In this document: positions 9,009 to 20,457 of the stretch, piece after piece | Numbering within the stretch: position 1 is the stretch's first letter | How the letters are laid out: the number at the start of each line of letters is the position of its first letter | NCBI GenBank assembly: GCA_024645085.1 | Contig: JAHEGN010000011.1 | Location: 1 to 64,000 of the forward strand | Source of the DNA: Rhodobiaceae bacterium | Lineage (GTDB): Bacteria; Pseudomonadota; Alphaproteobacteria; RS24 | Reading direction: 5' to 3' | DNA length: 64,000 nt | The notes under the pieces: model-generated | Databases searched by the model: none | What the model saw: the letters and a program-made list of their open reading frames with translations, nothing else | Told to the model about the DNA's origin: nothing | Translations under genes and position numbers: made by a program

Positions 9009-10115
9009 TTAAGCTAAAATTTTGCGCTGACCGCTGATTTTCAAATCATAACCATCCAACGCCACCACTGTGCGCGGCGTGTCTGACAGAAGTTCTATAT
9101 CATGTAACCCCAAATCGAGAACGATTTGTGCACCGACGCCATAATCGCGCAAAAGCGTAGGCACAGAAGCCCCCGCATCGCTTGGGTTGAGACGGTCAGA
9201 AAACGGCGTCGTTGAGGTGTTGCGGATAAGCACTAAAACACCGCGCCCTTCAGCGTCGATTATTTCTAGTGATTTTTGCAATGTATTGGCGCCAGCCATG
9301 CCACTGCCGATAACATCGGAGACGATATTTTCAGCATGAAAGCGCGTCAGCACGGGTTCAGGGCCACTAATGTCGCCTTTGACCAAAGCAATATGCTCTT
9401 CGTTTTCAATAGTGTTGAGATAGACAATGGCTTTGAAGTCACCGCCATTGGCGATTTTGAAGTCGGTTTCGTGAATCCGCGTGACCAGCGTGTCTTTGCG
9501 CCGACGATAGGCAATCAAATCAGCAATCGTGCCGAGCTTGAGGCCGTGAATTTGGGCAAATTGCACCAAATCCGGCAACCGTGCCATGGACCCGTCATCA
9601 TTCATGATTTCACAAATCACGCCGGACGGATAAAGCCCAGCCAAACGCGCAATATCAACCGCCGCCTCAGTATGACCGGCACGTATCAGCACCCCACCCT
9701 CGCGGGCAACCAGCGGAAACACATGGCCCGGGGTGACAATGTCTTGCGCGCTTTTGGTCGGGTCAATGGCCACTGAGATGGTGTGCGAGCGGTCATGGGC
9801 TGAAATGCCGGTTGAAATGCCCTCGCGCGCCTCAATGGAAACGGTAAAGGCGGTTTGATGCCGCGAGCGATTGTTTTGAGACATGAGCTCAAGCTGCAAT
9901 TGGTCGGCGCGGTCGCGCGGCAGCGCTAAGCAAATCAGGCCACGACCGAATTTGGCCATAAAGTTAATCGCTTCCGGCGTCGCCATTTGCGCGGGAATAA
10001 TCAAATCCCCTTCATTTTCTCGATCCTCGGCGTCGACCAGAACAATCATTTTACCATTGCGGGCGTCTTCGAGAATTTCTTCTGGTGTTGAGAGATATTG
10101 GCTAAATTCAGACAT
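9009..10115 (-). CDS. ribBX: DHBP synthase with degenerate GTP cyclohydrolase II domain (RibBX)
   Basis: 368 residues, two domains. Residues 1-205 are a complete 3,4-dihydroxy-2-butanone 4-phosphate synthase with [28 protein letters not shown] and [14 protein letters not shown]. Residues from about 206 match RibA in fold ([16 protein letters not shown]), but the zinc ligands are lost: Asn263, Ala274 and Ala276 stand where GTP cyclohydrolase II has Cys. It should make the four-carbon precursor but not hydrolyse GTP, matching the RibBX variant described in proteobacteria. A separate ribA would then be needed elsewhere. The start at 10115 follows GGAGA and overlaps ribE by 8 bp. Confidence 0.92.
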   Translation of the reverse strand: MSEFSQYLSTPEEILEDARNGKMIVLVDAEDRENEGDLIIPAQMATPEAINFMAKFGRGLICLALPRDRADQLQLELMSQNNRSRHQTAFTVSIEAREGISTGISAHDRSHTISVAIDPTKSAQDIVTPGHVFPLVAREGGVLIRAGHTEAAVDIARLAGLYPSGVICEIMNDDGSMARLPDLVQFAQIHGLKLGTIADLIAYRRRKDTLVTRIHETDFKIANGGDFKAIVYLNTIENEEHIALVKGDISGPEPVLTRFHAENIVSDVIGSGMAGANTLQKSLEIIDAEGRGVLVLIRNTSTTPFSDRLNPSDAGASVPTLLRDYGVGAQIVLDLGLHDIELLSDTPRTVVALDGYDLKISGQRKILA

Positions 10116-10734
10116 TGATGTCTCCTTCGTCTTGTTGTTCGACTTCTTTGAGACGCGCGACATAGCGGGCCAGAACATCGATTTCTAAATTCACTAAATC
10201 GCCTTCGCGCGCGCCCCCCCAAGTGGTGACCTCTTGCGTATGCGAAATTAAATTAACGCCGAAATTTTGTGCCGATACTTGATTGACGGTCAGCGACGTG
10301 CCGTCCAAAGTCACCGAGCCTTTTGGGGCAATGAATCCCATTAAATTTTTTGGCGCCTCAAAACTATATCTTTGGCTGTCACCCTCAGCGACGATAGACA
10401 CAATTTTTGCAATGCCGTCAACATGGCCGGAGACAATATGACCGCCCAGCTCGTCGCCCATTTTCAAGGCCCGCTCAAGATTGAGTAAACTGCCCTCACG
10501 CCATTGACCGGCGGTGGTGACATCAAGCGTTTCTTTTGACGCCTCCATGGCAAACCAATGGCCATCGGCGCCTGTGCCTTTTTCAACCACGGTCAGACAG
10601 ACGCCAGAACAAGCAATCGACGCGCCCAGCGCAATGGTCTCGGGGTCATAGCTGGTCAAAATATCAAATCGCGTGTCACCGGCTTTGGTGATTTTCGCAA
10701 TACGACCAATGTCGGTAATTATGCCTGTAAACAT
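10108..10734 (-). CDS. ribE: Riboflavin synthase subunit alpha
   Basis: 208 residues with two tandem lumazine-binding domains. It dismutates two lumazine molecules into riboflavin and a pyrimidine. It opens MFTGIITDIGRI; the first half has GASIACSGVCLTVVEKG and GGHIVSGHVDGIAKIV, and the second repeats the pattern with GSVTLDGTSLTVNQV and VNLISHT. The ATG overlaps the ribD stop by one base (TAATG), indicating translational coupling. The last bases overlap ribBX. Confidence 0.95.
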   Translation of the reverse strand: MFTGIITDIGRIAKITKAGDTRFDILTSYDPETIALGASIACSGVCLTVVEKGTGADGHWFAMEASKETLDVTTAGQWREGSLLNLERALKMGDELGGHIVSGHVDGIAKIVSIVAEGDSQRYSFEAPKNLMGFIAPKGSVTLDGTSLTVNQVSAQNFGVNLISHTQEVTTWGGAREGDLVNLEIDVLARYVARLKEVEQQDEGDINV

Positions 10735-11810
10735 TATGCGGTGACCTCCTGTAGTGGCCGGCGGTGCCAGCTCTGATAAATATCGTCGCCCAAAATTAAT
10801 TGCTCATGCTGGTCAAACGCGCCAGCTAAATCCAACCCCATAGAGGATATATCACTCTCGCCAGAAATAGCGACCTCATGCGGCGCCTTAAAATAGGCGA
10901 CGGCGTCAACCAGCTTATTGGCTAGAAATGCCCGCGCCAATGTCGGCCCGCATTCGAGCAAAACCCTGTTGAAACCGCGCGTGGCTAAATCGTCTAGCAC
11001 ATGGGCCGGGGTTAAATCCGCCAGCTGCACATAGGCAAAGCCATGCGACTGGCTCGAGGCTTGGGTGTAAAACAACACCCGCGCGCAATCTTCACGGGCG
11101 GCCAATTTGCACGCTTCTGGCAAATGGTCGCGGCGGCTCATCACCACCGGCACGGGTGAGCGATCAGCCATGCCGGGCAAGCGGCAATCAAGCGTCGGGT
11201 TATCAGCCATGAGCGTGCCTGAGCCGGTGATTATGGCGTCATGCTGGGCCCGCAGCAAATGCCCATATTGGCGCGCTAAAGGGCCGGTAATCCAGGGCGA
11301 CTGGCCGTCTGGCGTGCGCATAAAACCATTGGCGCTAGCGGCTATTTTCAAGGTCACCATTGGCCGCGAGGCGCCGATACGGGTGAAAAACCCGTGATGC
11401 AAGCGGCTCGCCTGTTCAGCGCATAAGCCGCTTTCAATCTGCACATTGGCGGCCTGTAAAATGGCCGCGCCGCGTCCGGCTACCCGTGCATCCGGGTCAA
11501 TATTGGCGAAAAAAACTTTGCTGACACCGGCATCAACCAGAGCCTGCGCACAGGGGCCGGTTTGGCCATAATGGGCGCATGGCTCAAGGGTGACATAGGC
11601 GGTGGCGCCACGCGCTTGCGCACCCGCTTGCGCCAGCGCTTCGGTTTCAGCGTGTGGGTGCCCGCCGGGCTGAGTCCAAGCAGTGGCAATGACTTGCCGG
11701 TCGGCGTTAACCAAAACACAGCCAACGGACGGATTGCGTCCGGTGCGCCCAAGTCCGCGTCGCCCGAGGGCAATCGCTTGCTGCATGAAGTCTGTGTCGC
11801 TCGCCTGCAC
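10734..11810 (-). CDS. ribD: Bifunctional riboflavin deaminase/reductase RibD
   Basis: 358 residues. The N-terminal deaminase domain (to about 145) has zinc ligands in GGHPHAETEAL and LEPCAHYGQTGPC, with NPSVGCVLV earlier. The C-terminal reductase domain has RPMVTLKIAASANGFM, DAIITGSGTLMADNPTLDCR and LLECGPTLARAFL. It carries out the second and third steps of the pyrimidine branch of riboflavin synthesis. It starts with GTG seven bases after GGGAG. It follows nrdR by 23 bp; no FMN riboswitch was seen in front of any rib gene here. Confidence 0.94.
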   Translation of the reverse strand: MQASDTDFMQQAIALGRRGLGRTGRNPSVGCVLVNADRQVIATAWTQPGGHPHAETEALAQAGAQARGATAYVTLEPCAHYGQTGPCAQALVDAGVSKVFFANIDPDARVAGRGAAILQAANVQIESGLCAEQASRLHHGFFTRIGASRPMVTLKIAASANGFMRTPDGQSPWITGPLARQYGHLLRAQHDAIITGSGTLMADNPTLDCRLPGMADRSPVPVVMSRRDHLPEACKLAAREDCARVLFYTQASSQSHGFAYVQLADLTPAHVLDDLATRGFNRVLLECGPTLARAFLANKLVDAVAYFKAPHEVAISGESDISSMGLDLAGAFDQHEQLILGDDIYQSWHRRPLQEVTA

Positions 11811-11833
11811 TTGTGTCTCCCGTGTCAGGGAAA

Positions 11834-12301
11834 CTAGTCGTCGCTGTCTGGCGAACCGCTCATTTCCCCGAGGAATTCCTCAAAATCTTTGGCTTCGCGG
11901 AAGTTTCGGTACACCGAGGCAAACCGCACATAAGCCACTTGGTCTAATGCGTACAGCCCTTCCATTACCAGCTCACCAACCATTTTGGCTGGAATTTCCG
12001 ATTCGCCGAGATTTTCCAGGCGCCGCACGATACCGCTTACCATACGCTCAATTCGCTCGGCCTCAACGGGGCGTTTTCGCAGAGCGACTTGCACAGAACG
12101 CATGAGCTTATCACGCTCAAATGGCACTTTGCGGCCGGTGTTTTTAACTATGGTTAATTCGCGCAATTGCACGCGCTCGAAAGTTGTGAAACGGCCACCG
12201 CAATCGGCGCAAACGCGGCGCCGGCGAATGACGGTGTTTTCTTCTGTCGGACGGCTGTCCTTGACTTGCGTGTCAGCGTTCATGCAATAAGGACAACGCA
12301 T
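11834..12301 (-). CDS. nrdR: Transcriptional repressor NrdR
   Basis: 155 residues. The N-terminal zinc ribbon has MRCPYC, then [20 protein letters not shown], and the ATP-cone domain follows ([19 protein letters not shown]). NrdR represses ribonucleotide reductase genes when dATP is high. An ATP-cone regulator of this kind is nearly always encoded next to ribD. The frame opens three bases earlier with GTG, but NrdR proteins begin MRCP, so I use the ATG. It lies 9 bp after glyA. Confidence 0.95.
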   Translation of the reverse strand: MRCPYCMNADTQVKDSRPTEENTVIRRRRVCADCGGRFTTFERVQLRELTIVKNTGRKVPFERDKLMRSVQVALRKRPVEAERIERMVSGIVRRLENLGESEIPAKMVGELVMEGLYALDQVAYVRFASVYRNFREAKDFEEFLGEMSGSPDSDD

Positions 12302-12310
12302 CACAACCCC

Positions 12311-13612
12311 CTAGTAAATTGGGAAACGATTGCACAGGTCTTCGACCTGCTGGCGCACCGCTTGCTCGGCTTCAGGGGCTGGCGCGCCATTGTTTTGCGC
12401 GACCGCTTCAAGCACTTGCGCGATTAAATCGCCAACTTTTTGGAACTCGGCAACGCCAAAGCCACGGGTGGTGCCCGCCGGTGTGCCCAAACGCACGCCA
12501 GATGTAATGGTCGGCGGCTGCGGGTCAAACGGAATGCCATTTTTATTGCAGGTGATAAAGGCCCGTTCCAGCGCTTCCTCGGCAATATTGCCGGTCACGC
12601 CTTTGGGGCGCAAATCAACCAGCACAAGGTGATTGTCTGTGCCGCCCGATACAATATCAAAGCCATGACCAATGAGCGTTTCGGCTAGGGCTTTGGCATT
12701 GGCAACGACTTGCTGGATATAGGTTTTATAATCAGGCTGCAGCGCTTCACCAAAAGCCACGGCTTTGGCGGCAATCACATGCATCAGCGGGCCGCCTTGA
12801 ATCCCCGGGAAAATCGCTGAATTGAATTTTTTGCCAAGGTCGAGATCATTCGACAAAATCAGCCCGCCACGCGGACCGCGCAGAGTTTTATGAGTGGTCG
12901 TTGTCACCGCATGGGCACAAGGCAAGGGGCTTGGGTGGGCGCCACCAGCCACGAGGCCAGAAATATGCGCCATGTCTACCAGTAAATAAGCCCCGACACG
13001 GTCAGCGATTTCGCGGAAACGCTTGAAGTCAATGACCCGTGGATAGGCGGAACCGCCAGCAATAATCAATTGTGGTTTGTGCTCATCGGCCAGTGCCTGC
13101 ACTTCATCATAATCGATTAAATCATCTTCTTGGCGCACGCCATATTGCACGGCATTAAACCATTTGCCCGACTGATTTGGCTTGGCGCCATGGGTCAAGT
13201 GACCGCCAGCGGCAAGGCTCATGCCCAAAATCGTATCGCCCGGCTTAATCAAAGCCTGCATCACCGCCTGATTGGCTTGCGAGCCAGAATTTGGCTGCAC
13301 ATTGGCATAGGCGCAGTCATATAATTTACACACGCGGTCAATGGCCAATTGCTCGGCCACATCAACATGCTCGCAGCCGCCGTAATAGCGCTTGCCGGGA
13401 TAACCCTCAGCATATTTATTGGTCAGGATAGACCCTTGGGTTTCCAAAACCGCGCGCGAGACAATGTTTTCTGAGGCGATCAGTTCAATTTGGGTTTTCT
13501 GACGCCCCATCTCAAGGCCAATAACCTCGGCAATGGCGGGGTCGCGGGTGGCGACGCTGTCTTCAAAAAAACGGTTTTGACCGGCGTCGCTAAGCTGTTT
13601 CGATTCCGACAT
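12311..13612 (-). CDS. glyA: Serine hydroxymethyltransferase
   Basis: 433 residues. A PLP enzyme that interconverts serine and glycine while charging tetrahydrofolate with a one-carbon unit. The PLP lysine is in [14 protein letters not shown]; other hallmarks are [33 protein letters not shown] and VNAVQYGV-like [19 protein letters not shown]. Length is normal. AAAGGA lies seven bases before the ATG. It starts the minus-strand run that continues through nrdR, the rib genes, nusB and thiL. Confidence 0.97.
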   Translation of the reverse strand: MSESKQLSDAGQNRFFEDSVATRDPAIAEVIGLEMGRQKTQIELIASENIVSRAVLETQGSILTNKYAEGYPGKRYYGGCEHVDVAEQLAIDRVCKLYDCAYANVQPNSGSQANQAVMQALIKPGDTILGMSLAAGGHLTHGAKPNQSGKWFNAVQYGVRQEDDLIDYDEVQALADEHKPQLIIAGGSAYPRVIDFKRFREIADRVGAYLLVDMAHISGLVAGGAHPSPLPCAHAVTTTTHKTLRGPRGGLILSNDLDLGKKFNSAIFPGIQGGPLMHVIAAKAVAFGEALQPDYKTYIQQVVANAKALAETLIGHGFDIVSGGTDNHLVLVDLRPKGVTGNIAEEALERAFITCNKNGIPFDPQPPTITSGVRLGTPAGTTRGFGVAEFQKVGDLIAQVLEAVAQNNGAPAPEAEQAVRQQVEDLCNRFPIY

Positions 13613-13694
13613 GAACGGGTCCTTTCATGGGCTGACACAAACAATGATTCCACCACCGGTTTAGCATAAAGCGCAGGCGAGACCAACAAAACAC

Positions 13695-13710
13695 CGGCGC
13701 CAAGACGCCG
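13695..13710 (-). terminator. Candidate terminator after the glycerophosphodiesterase gene
   Basis: On the minus strand CGGCG TCTTGG CGCCG is followed by a T-rich GTGTTTTGTT. It lies 30 bp past the stop at 13740 and ahead of glyA. The stem is only five G-C pairs and the T-run is interrupted. Confidence 0.4.
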
Positions 13711-13739
13711 CAGGGTAAAATATTCACATAAATCAGCCG

Positions 13740-14498
13740 CTACCAGAGTTGGCGGCTTTGCAAAACCGATTTCAATAAGGCGCAATCATCAGTCATCAGC
13801 CCATCGACCTTCATGTCTAGCAGCGCATGCATGGTTGATTCGTCGTTAATCGTCCAAACATGCATGTGCATTGAGCGGCGGTGGGCATAGGCGACCAACG
13901 CCGGTGTGACCATGGCGATACCTTTATGAGCGCTGGGAAATTGCAAACAATCGGCGCCATATCGTAGCGGCAGGCGCAGCGTCGCCGCAGCGCGAAATTT
14001 GGTCGCCTGCTTGGGCCCAATACCGCGACACACGCGCCCTTGCGTTCGCCGATAAAGCTCATCAATACGCGCATCGCTAAATGCCCCAATACAAACACGG
14101 TCATGAGTTTTCGTGCGATTAATCAGTGCGGCCAAGGGCTCAACAACCGGCCAGGCTTTGGCATCAATATTAAACCGTGCCTCAGGAAAAGCCTCAAATA
14201 GATCGGCCATTTTTGGAATCTCATGCCCGCCTGGCAACCGAATAGCGGCCACCTCAGCGGCGCTCAAAGCGCTTATTGCGACATCCTCGCCGGTCATTCG
14301 TTTAAGATCATCATCATGAAAGGCGAAAACGACACCATCTGCGCTGGCGTGGACATCGGTCTCTAAATAGCGATAACCCAGCCCCACCGCATGGGCAAAA
14401 GCGGCCATGGTGTTTTCCGGTGCAGCGCGATTGCCACCACGATGGGCAAAGGCCAAGACGCCGTCATGGCGAAGGAACGGGTGCACATTATCTATCAA
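13740..14498 (-). CDS. Glycerophosphodiester phosphodiesterase
   Basis: 252 residues of the GDPD TIM-barrel family. It hydrolyses deacylated phospholipids to glycerol 3-phosphate and an alcohol. The signature is complete: FAHRGGNRAAPENTMAAFAH at the N-terminus, then ETDVHASADGVVFAFHDDDL with the metal and catalytic His residues. The C-terminal part has VNAWTIND-like MHVWTINDESTMHALLD and KVDGLMTDDCALL. No signal peptide is seen, so a cytoplasmic UgpQ-like role is likely. It is divergent from the DUF1295 gene. Confidence 0.92.
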   Translation of the reverse strand: MIDNVHPFLRHDGVLAFAHRGGNRAAPENTMAAFAHAVGLGYRYLETDVHASADGVVFAFHDDDLKRMTGEDVAISALSAAEVAAIRLPGGHEIPKMADLFEAFPEARFNIDAKAWPVVEPLAALINRTKTHDRVCIGAFSDARIDELYRRTQGRVCRGIGPKQATKFRAAATLRLPLRYGADCLQFPSAHKGIAMVTPALVAYAHRRSMHMHVWTINDESTMHALLDMKVDGLMTDDCALLKSVLQSRQLW

Positions 14499-14562
14499 AA
14501 CGCAAATCCAAACGCTAAATTCTATTGCCTATAGGCTAAATCAATATAGATTGATTTGCACT

Positions 14563-15366
14563 ATGACATTAATTGATCTTGTTTCTGACAGCCCCTTTCG
14601 GGCCGGAGCCGCTGGTGCCGCGTTGATGCTGGCCTTGGTGTGGCTTGTGAGCGTTCGCATTAAAGATGCGAGCATTGTTGATATGTTTTGGGGCCTCGGC
14701 TTTGCGGTGATTGCCGCCATTTGTTTGCTGGTCACTGAAAACCTCGCGCCACTGACCGCCGCCACCTTATGGCTGGTGATTTTATGGGGCGTGCGCCTGT
14801 TTGTTCATTTGGGCACGCGCTGGCGCCGCGAAGGTGAGGAAGATTATCGCTACCAAAAAATGCGCGCTTATCACGGGGCAAAATTTTGGTGGCGCAGCCT
14901 ATTTACCGTTTTCATCTTGCAGGGGGTTTTAATGTGGCTGGTCGCCATGCCTTATATGGCGGCGGCGTATTTTGGCGGCATTGTCGCCCTGCCCGGGGTG
15001 ACGGTGATTGGCTTGATTATTGCCCTGGCCGGACTGATTATGGAAACCTTGTCAGATCGGCAATTGACCCAATTTCGCGCCAATGCGCAGCCCGGCGAAC
15101 TGCTTGACAGCGGTTGGTGGGCGCGCACCCGCCACCCGAATTATTTCGCCGATGCGATGTTTTGGTGGGGGATTTATATTGCCGTTGTGGCGGCAACACC
15201 GGAAGCCATTTGGACGATTTTTGCACCGATTATCATGAGCTATCTTTTGATGAATGTATCTGGTGCCAAAATGCTGGAACGCCGATTGATCAAAAAACCT
15301 GGCTATGCTGACTATATGGCGCGGACAAATCGCTTTGTGCCACGGATTTTCGGCAATAAAAAATAG
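14563..15366 (+). CDS. DUF1295 membrane protein (steroid 5-alpha-reductase-like)
   Basis: 267 residues with six or seven hydrophobic segments. The DUF1295/ICMT-like pattern is visible: DMFWGLGF early, GTRWRREGEEDYRYQKMR in a loop, and the C-terminal LDSGWWARTRHPNYFADAMF, which resembles the NADPH-binding region of steroid reductases and isoprenylcysteine methyltransferases. The substrate is unknown. The frame is open further upstream, but the ATG at 14563 gives the family N-terminus. Its stop lies 4 bp from the converging mmsB stop. Confidence 0.85.
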   Translation: MTLIDLVSDSPFRAGAAGAALMLALVWLVSVRIKDASIVDMFWGLGFAVIAAICLLVTENLAPLTAATLWLVILWGVRLFVHLGTRWRREGEEDYRYQKMRAYHGAKFWWRSLFTVFILQGVLMWLVAMPYMAAAYFGGIVALPGVTVIGLIIALAGLIMETLSDRQLTQFRANAQPGELLDSGWWARTRHPNYFADAMFWWGIYIAVVAATPEAIWTIFAPIIMSYLLMNVSGAKMLERRLIKKPGYADYMARTNRFVPRIFGNKK

Positions 15367-15370
15367 CCGC

Positions 15371-16261
15371 TTAAAAGGCCCCTTTCAGCATTTGAATAAT
15401 GCCCGAAAAGTCGAGGTCCTCTTGGCCTTTTTCGGCCATTTGCTGATAAAGCTCAGTGGCCCGCAAACCCATTGGGGTTTGGCAATCAGCCGAGCCAGAG
15501 GCTTCCTGCGCCAGCTGCAAATCCTTCAGCATCATAGCGGCTGCAAAACCGGCCTTATATTCATTGTTTGACGGCGCCGTCGGCACTGGGCCGGGAGCTG
15601 GGCAATAGCTGGTCATCGACCAACATTGGCCGGAAGCGGTGGCTGAAATATCAAATAGGGTTTGCGCATCAAGCCCCAATTTTTCGCCCAGCATGAAGGC
15701 CTCGCAAGTGCCAATCATGGAAATACCGAGCAGCATATTATTGCAAATTTTCGCCACCTGCCCATTACCATTGCCGCCCGCGTGAAAAATATTTTTGCCC
15801 ATAATTTCAAGAATTGGTTTGGCCTTGGCGAACGCTTCGGCGCTGCCGCCGACCATGAAGGTTAAACTACCGGCCGCGGCGCCGCCGACACCCCCTGATA
15901 CGGGCGCATCGACCATATCAAATGCGGCCGCTTGCGCCGCCGCCGCCACACGGCGCGCCGTATCAACGTCAATCGTCGAACTATCAATCAGCAAGGCCCC
16001 TGCCGGTGCGGTGGCCAAAACGCCATCATCGCCGCTGTAAACGGTTTCAACATGGCGGCCCGCGGGCAACATTGACACCACCACTTCAGCGGCGGCAACC
16101 GCTTGGCCAGCGGTTTGCGCCACATGGCCACCGGCTGCAGCTAATTCCGTGAGGGCGGCTTGCGACAGGTCAAAGCCAGTAACATGATGACCGGCGGCCA
16201 CGAGGTTTTTTGCCATGGGCAGGCCCATATTGCCAAGGCCGATAAATCCGATAGATGACAT
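15371..16261 (-). CDS. mmsB: 3-hydroxyisobutyrate dehydrogenase
   Basis: 296 residues of the beta-hydroxyacid dehydrogenase family. The NAD-binding motif is IGFIGLGNMGLPMAKNL, the substrate-binding DAPVSGGVGGAAAGSLTFMV follows, and the catalytic Lys is in GNGQVAKICNNMLLG. It oxidises 3-hydroxyisobutyrate to methylmalonate semialdehyde in valine breakdown. It directly follows the hydrolase and acyl-CoA dehydrogenase genes, which makes the valine assignment firmer than sequence alone. mmsA is not in the window. A distant paralogue lies at 19579-20457. Confidence 0.92.
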   Translation of the reverse strand: MSSIGFIGLGNMGLPMAKNLVAAGHHVTGFDLSQAALTELAAAGGHVAQTAGQAVAAAEVVVSMLPAGRHVETVYSGDDGVLATAPAGALLIDSSTIDVDTARRVAAAAQAAAFDMVDAPVSGGVGGAAAGSLTFMVGGSAEAFAKAKPILEIMGKNIFHAGGNGNGQVAKICNNMLLGISMIGTCEAFMLGEKLGLDAQTLFDISATASGQCWSMTSYCPAPGPVPTAPSNNEYKAGFAAAMMLKDLQLAQEASGSADCQTPMGLRATELYQQMAEKGQEDLDFSGIIQMLKGAF

Positions 16262-16277
16262 GTGCTTCTCCGTCTTG

Positions 16278-17309
16278 TTAAAAGGTTAATTCGTCAGCGC
16301 CCAATGAAGCAAAAATCGCCTCAATCTGCGCCGCCGTGACATCTTGGTGGCGGGCTGGTGACCATTTGGGCTGATTGTCTTTTTCGATAATAATGGCCCG
16401 CACGCCCTCGTAAAAATCGTCTAAATGCATCAGCCTTGTGACAGCGCGCAATTCAATTTTCATGCAATTGTCGAAATCAGTTTGCGCACCATCGCGCATT
16501 TGCCGCAATGCCACCGCCGCACTGGTCGGCGATTTGGTTTCAATCAAAGCGTGTTGTTTCAGCGCCCAATCGCTGCCATCGGCCTGCAAAGCGGCTAACA
16601 CGTCAGTGACTTGATCGGCACAAAACAGCCGGTCGATATCAGATTGTAAAGCGGCCAGCGTGCCACCGTCTGGGGTGGTGTGAAATTGCGCCAAAACCGT
16701 CTCAACATCGCCGCCCGCTGCCAGCGCTTGTTTCAGCCCATCTAACGCGTCAGCCGGTGTATAATGGGTGGCAATGCCAGCGTAAAGCGCATCGGCGGCT
16801 TTTAATCTGGCGCCGGTGAGCGCCATATAGGCGCCAATTTCGCCGGGCAATCGCGGCAGAAAATAAGTGCCGCCAACATCCGGCAACAAACCAATGCCGG
16901 TCTCGGGCATGGCAAAAACCGTCGCTTCGCTGGCCACTCGATAGCGGCCATGCACTGACAGGCCGACGCCGCCGCCCATGGTGATGCCATCAATCAGCGC
17001 AATATAGGGTTTGGGACAGGTTTTTATCATCCGATTGAGAACATATTCCTCACGATAAAATCCGGTCGCTTCAGCTGCGCCAGCGCGTCCCCAATCATGC
17101 AGGGCGCGAATGTCGCCGCCGGCACAAAAGCCCTTTGCCCCAGCCCCTTCAATAATGATGTTTTCAACGCTGGCATCGTCAATCCACGCCTGTAATTGCG
17201 GCGCCATCAGCCGCACCATATTCAGCGTCAAAGCATTGAGGGCGTCGGGCCGGTTGAGGGTGATGACCCCACTGACGCCGGTTTTTTGGAACAAAATTTC
17301 GCCACTCAT
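16278..17309 (-). CDS. 3-hydroxyisobutyryl-CoA hydrolase
   Basis: 343 residues, longer than a plain enoyl-CoA hydratase and typical of the HIBCH branch of the crotonase family. The oxyanion segments are GAGAKGFCAGGDIRAL and ITMGGGVGLSVHGRYRVA, then ETGIGLLPDVGGTYFLPRL. The C-terminal EGVRAIIIEKDNQPKWSPAR is characteristic of HIBCH. It releases CoA from 3-hydroxyisobutyryl-CoA in valine degradation. It overlaps the upstream dehydrogenase by ATGA and lies 16 bp before mmsB. Confidence 0.9.
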   Translation of the reverse strand: MSGEILFQKTGVSGVITLNRPDALNALTLNMVRLMAPQLQAWIDDASVENIIIEGAGAKGFCAGGDIRALHDWGRAGAAEATGFYREEYVLNRMIKTCPKPYIALIDGITMGGGVGLSVHGRYRVASEATVFAMPETGIGLLPDVGGTYFLPRLPGEIGAYMALTGARLKAADALYAGIATHYTPADALDGLKQALAAGGDVETVLAQFHTTPDGGTLAALQSDIDRLFCADQVTDVLAALQADGSDWALKQHALIETKSPTSAAVALRQMRDGAQTDFDNCMKIELRAVTRLMHLDDFYEGVRAIIIEKDNQPKWSPARHQDVTAAQIEAIFASLGADELTF

Positions 17310-18436
17310 GCGCGCAACAAGCCGCGTGAGATGATCACCCGCATGATTTCATTGGTGCCTTCGAGAATTTGGTGAACCCGCAAATCACGCACCATGCGTT
17401 CAACTTCATAATCTTTCAGATAACCATAGCCGCCATGAATTTGCAGCGCTTCATTGGCAATGTTGAAACATGTGTCGGTGACGAAACGTTTGGCCATGGC
17501 CGATTTTTGGGTTTTCTGCGGATCATTGGCATCTAAGGATTGAGCCGCGTGATACAGCATCAGCCGCGCCGCTTCTAACTCAGTTGCCATATCCGCCAAT
17601 TTGAACTGCATGGCTTGAAAGCCGGCAATCGATTGACCAAATTGCTCGCGCTCTTTGGCATAGGCCAGCGCTTTGTCAAAGGCGCGTTGCGCCGTGCCCA
17701 AGGAGCAAGCGGCAATATTCAGGCGCCCGCCATCCAAACCCATCATGGCGAATTTGAACCCCTCGCCCTCTTCACCAATGCGGTTCTCGACCGGCACCCG
17801 GCAGTCTTCAAAAATAACCTGCGCTGTCGGCTGACTATTCCAGCCCATTTTCTTCTCATTGGCGCCAAAGCTCAAACCCGGCGTATCTTTTTCAATGATG
17901 AAACAGGAAATACCGTCAGAGCCATCTTTGCCAGTGCCTACCATGGCGACATAAATATCTGATGTGCCAGCCCCTGAGATAAAGGCTTTGGTGCCGTTCA
18001 ATATATAATGGTCGCCATCGCGCACCGCCCGCGAGCGCATGGCGGAGGCGTCTGAGCCTGAACCTGGCTCAGTGAGACAATAGCTGGCAATGAGCTGCAT
18101 GGAGGTCAGGCGCGGCAAATATTTTTCGCGCTGGGCTGGCGAGCCAAAACCGTCAATCACCCAGCTGGCCATATTGTGTATGGTCATAAAAGCTGCGGTC
18201 GATGTGCAGCCCATGGACAAGGCTTCAAAAATCACCGCCGCGTCAAACCGCGACAGACCGGAGCCGCCAAACTCATCTTGTAAATAAATGCCGGCAAAGC
18301 CTAAGCCAGCCATTTCGCGCAATGTGTCGACGGGAAATATTTTCTCCTCATCCCACAGCGCCGCATGTGGTGCCATTTTGTCCATTGCAAAATTGCGGGC
18401 CATGTCTTGAATGGCAATTTGCTCGTCGCTCAACAT
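17306..18436 (-). CDS. Acyl-CoA dehydrogenase (isobutyryl-CoA type)
   Basis: 376 residues with the full flavin-dependent dehydrogenase layout: QDMARNFAMDKMAPHAALWD, the FAD-binding CLTEPGSGSDASAMRSRAV, and the C-terminal IHGGYGYLKDYEVERMVRD followed by HQILEGTNEIMR, whose Glu is at the usual catalytic-base site. It most resembles ACAD8-type isobutyryl-CoA dehydrogenase, and the downstream HIBCH and mmsB genes support that substrate. A GGAGAG Shine-Dalgarno precedes the ATG. It heads a three-gene minus-strand valine-catabolism operon. Electrons would pass to ETF. Confidence 0.9.
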   Translation of the reverse strand: MLSDEQIAIQDMARNFAMDKMAPHAALWDEEKIFPVDTLREMAGLGFAGIYLQDEFGGSGLSRFDAAVIFEALSMGCTSTAAFMTIHNMASWVIDGFGSPAQREKYLPRLTSMQLIASYCLTEPGSGSDASAMRSRAVRDGDHYILNGTKAFISGAGTSDIYVAMVGTGKDGSDGISCFIIEKDTPGLSFGANEKKMGWNSQPTAQVIFEDCRVPVENRIGEEGEGFKFAMMGLDGGRLNIAACSLGTAQRAFDKALAYAKEREQFGQSIAGFQAMQFKLADMATELEAARLMLYHAAQSLDANDPQKTQKSAMAKRFVTDTCFNIANEALQIHGGYGYLKDYEVERMVRDLRVHQILEGTNEIMRVIISRGLLRA

Positions 18437-18502
18437 AAATCTCTCCCCAGACTCGCTTGACGTTGCTTATACCATGGCGGCGACGTAAGACAAATGTCGT
18501 AA

Positions 18503-20456
<1,954 letters not shown>

Positions 20457-20457
<1 letters not shown>

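Noticed and set aside
11811-12310. An FMN riboswitch for the rib operon
   Set aside because: ribD lies 23 bp from nrdR and none of the gaps in the operon has room for, or shows, the FMN aptamer core.
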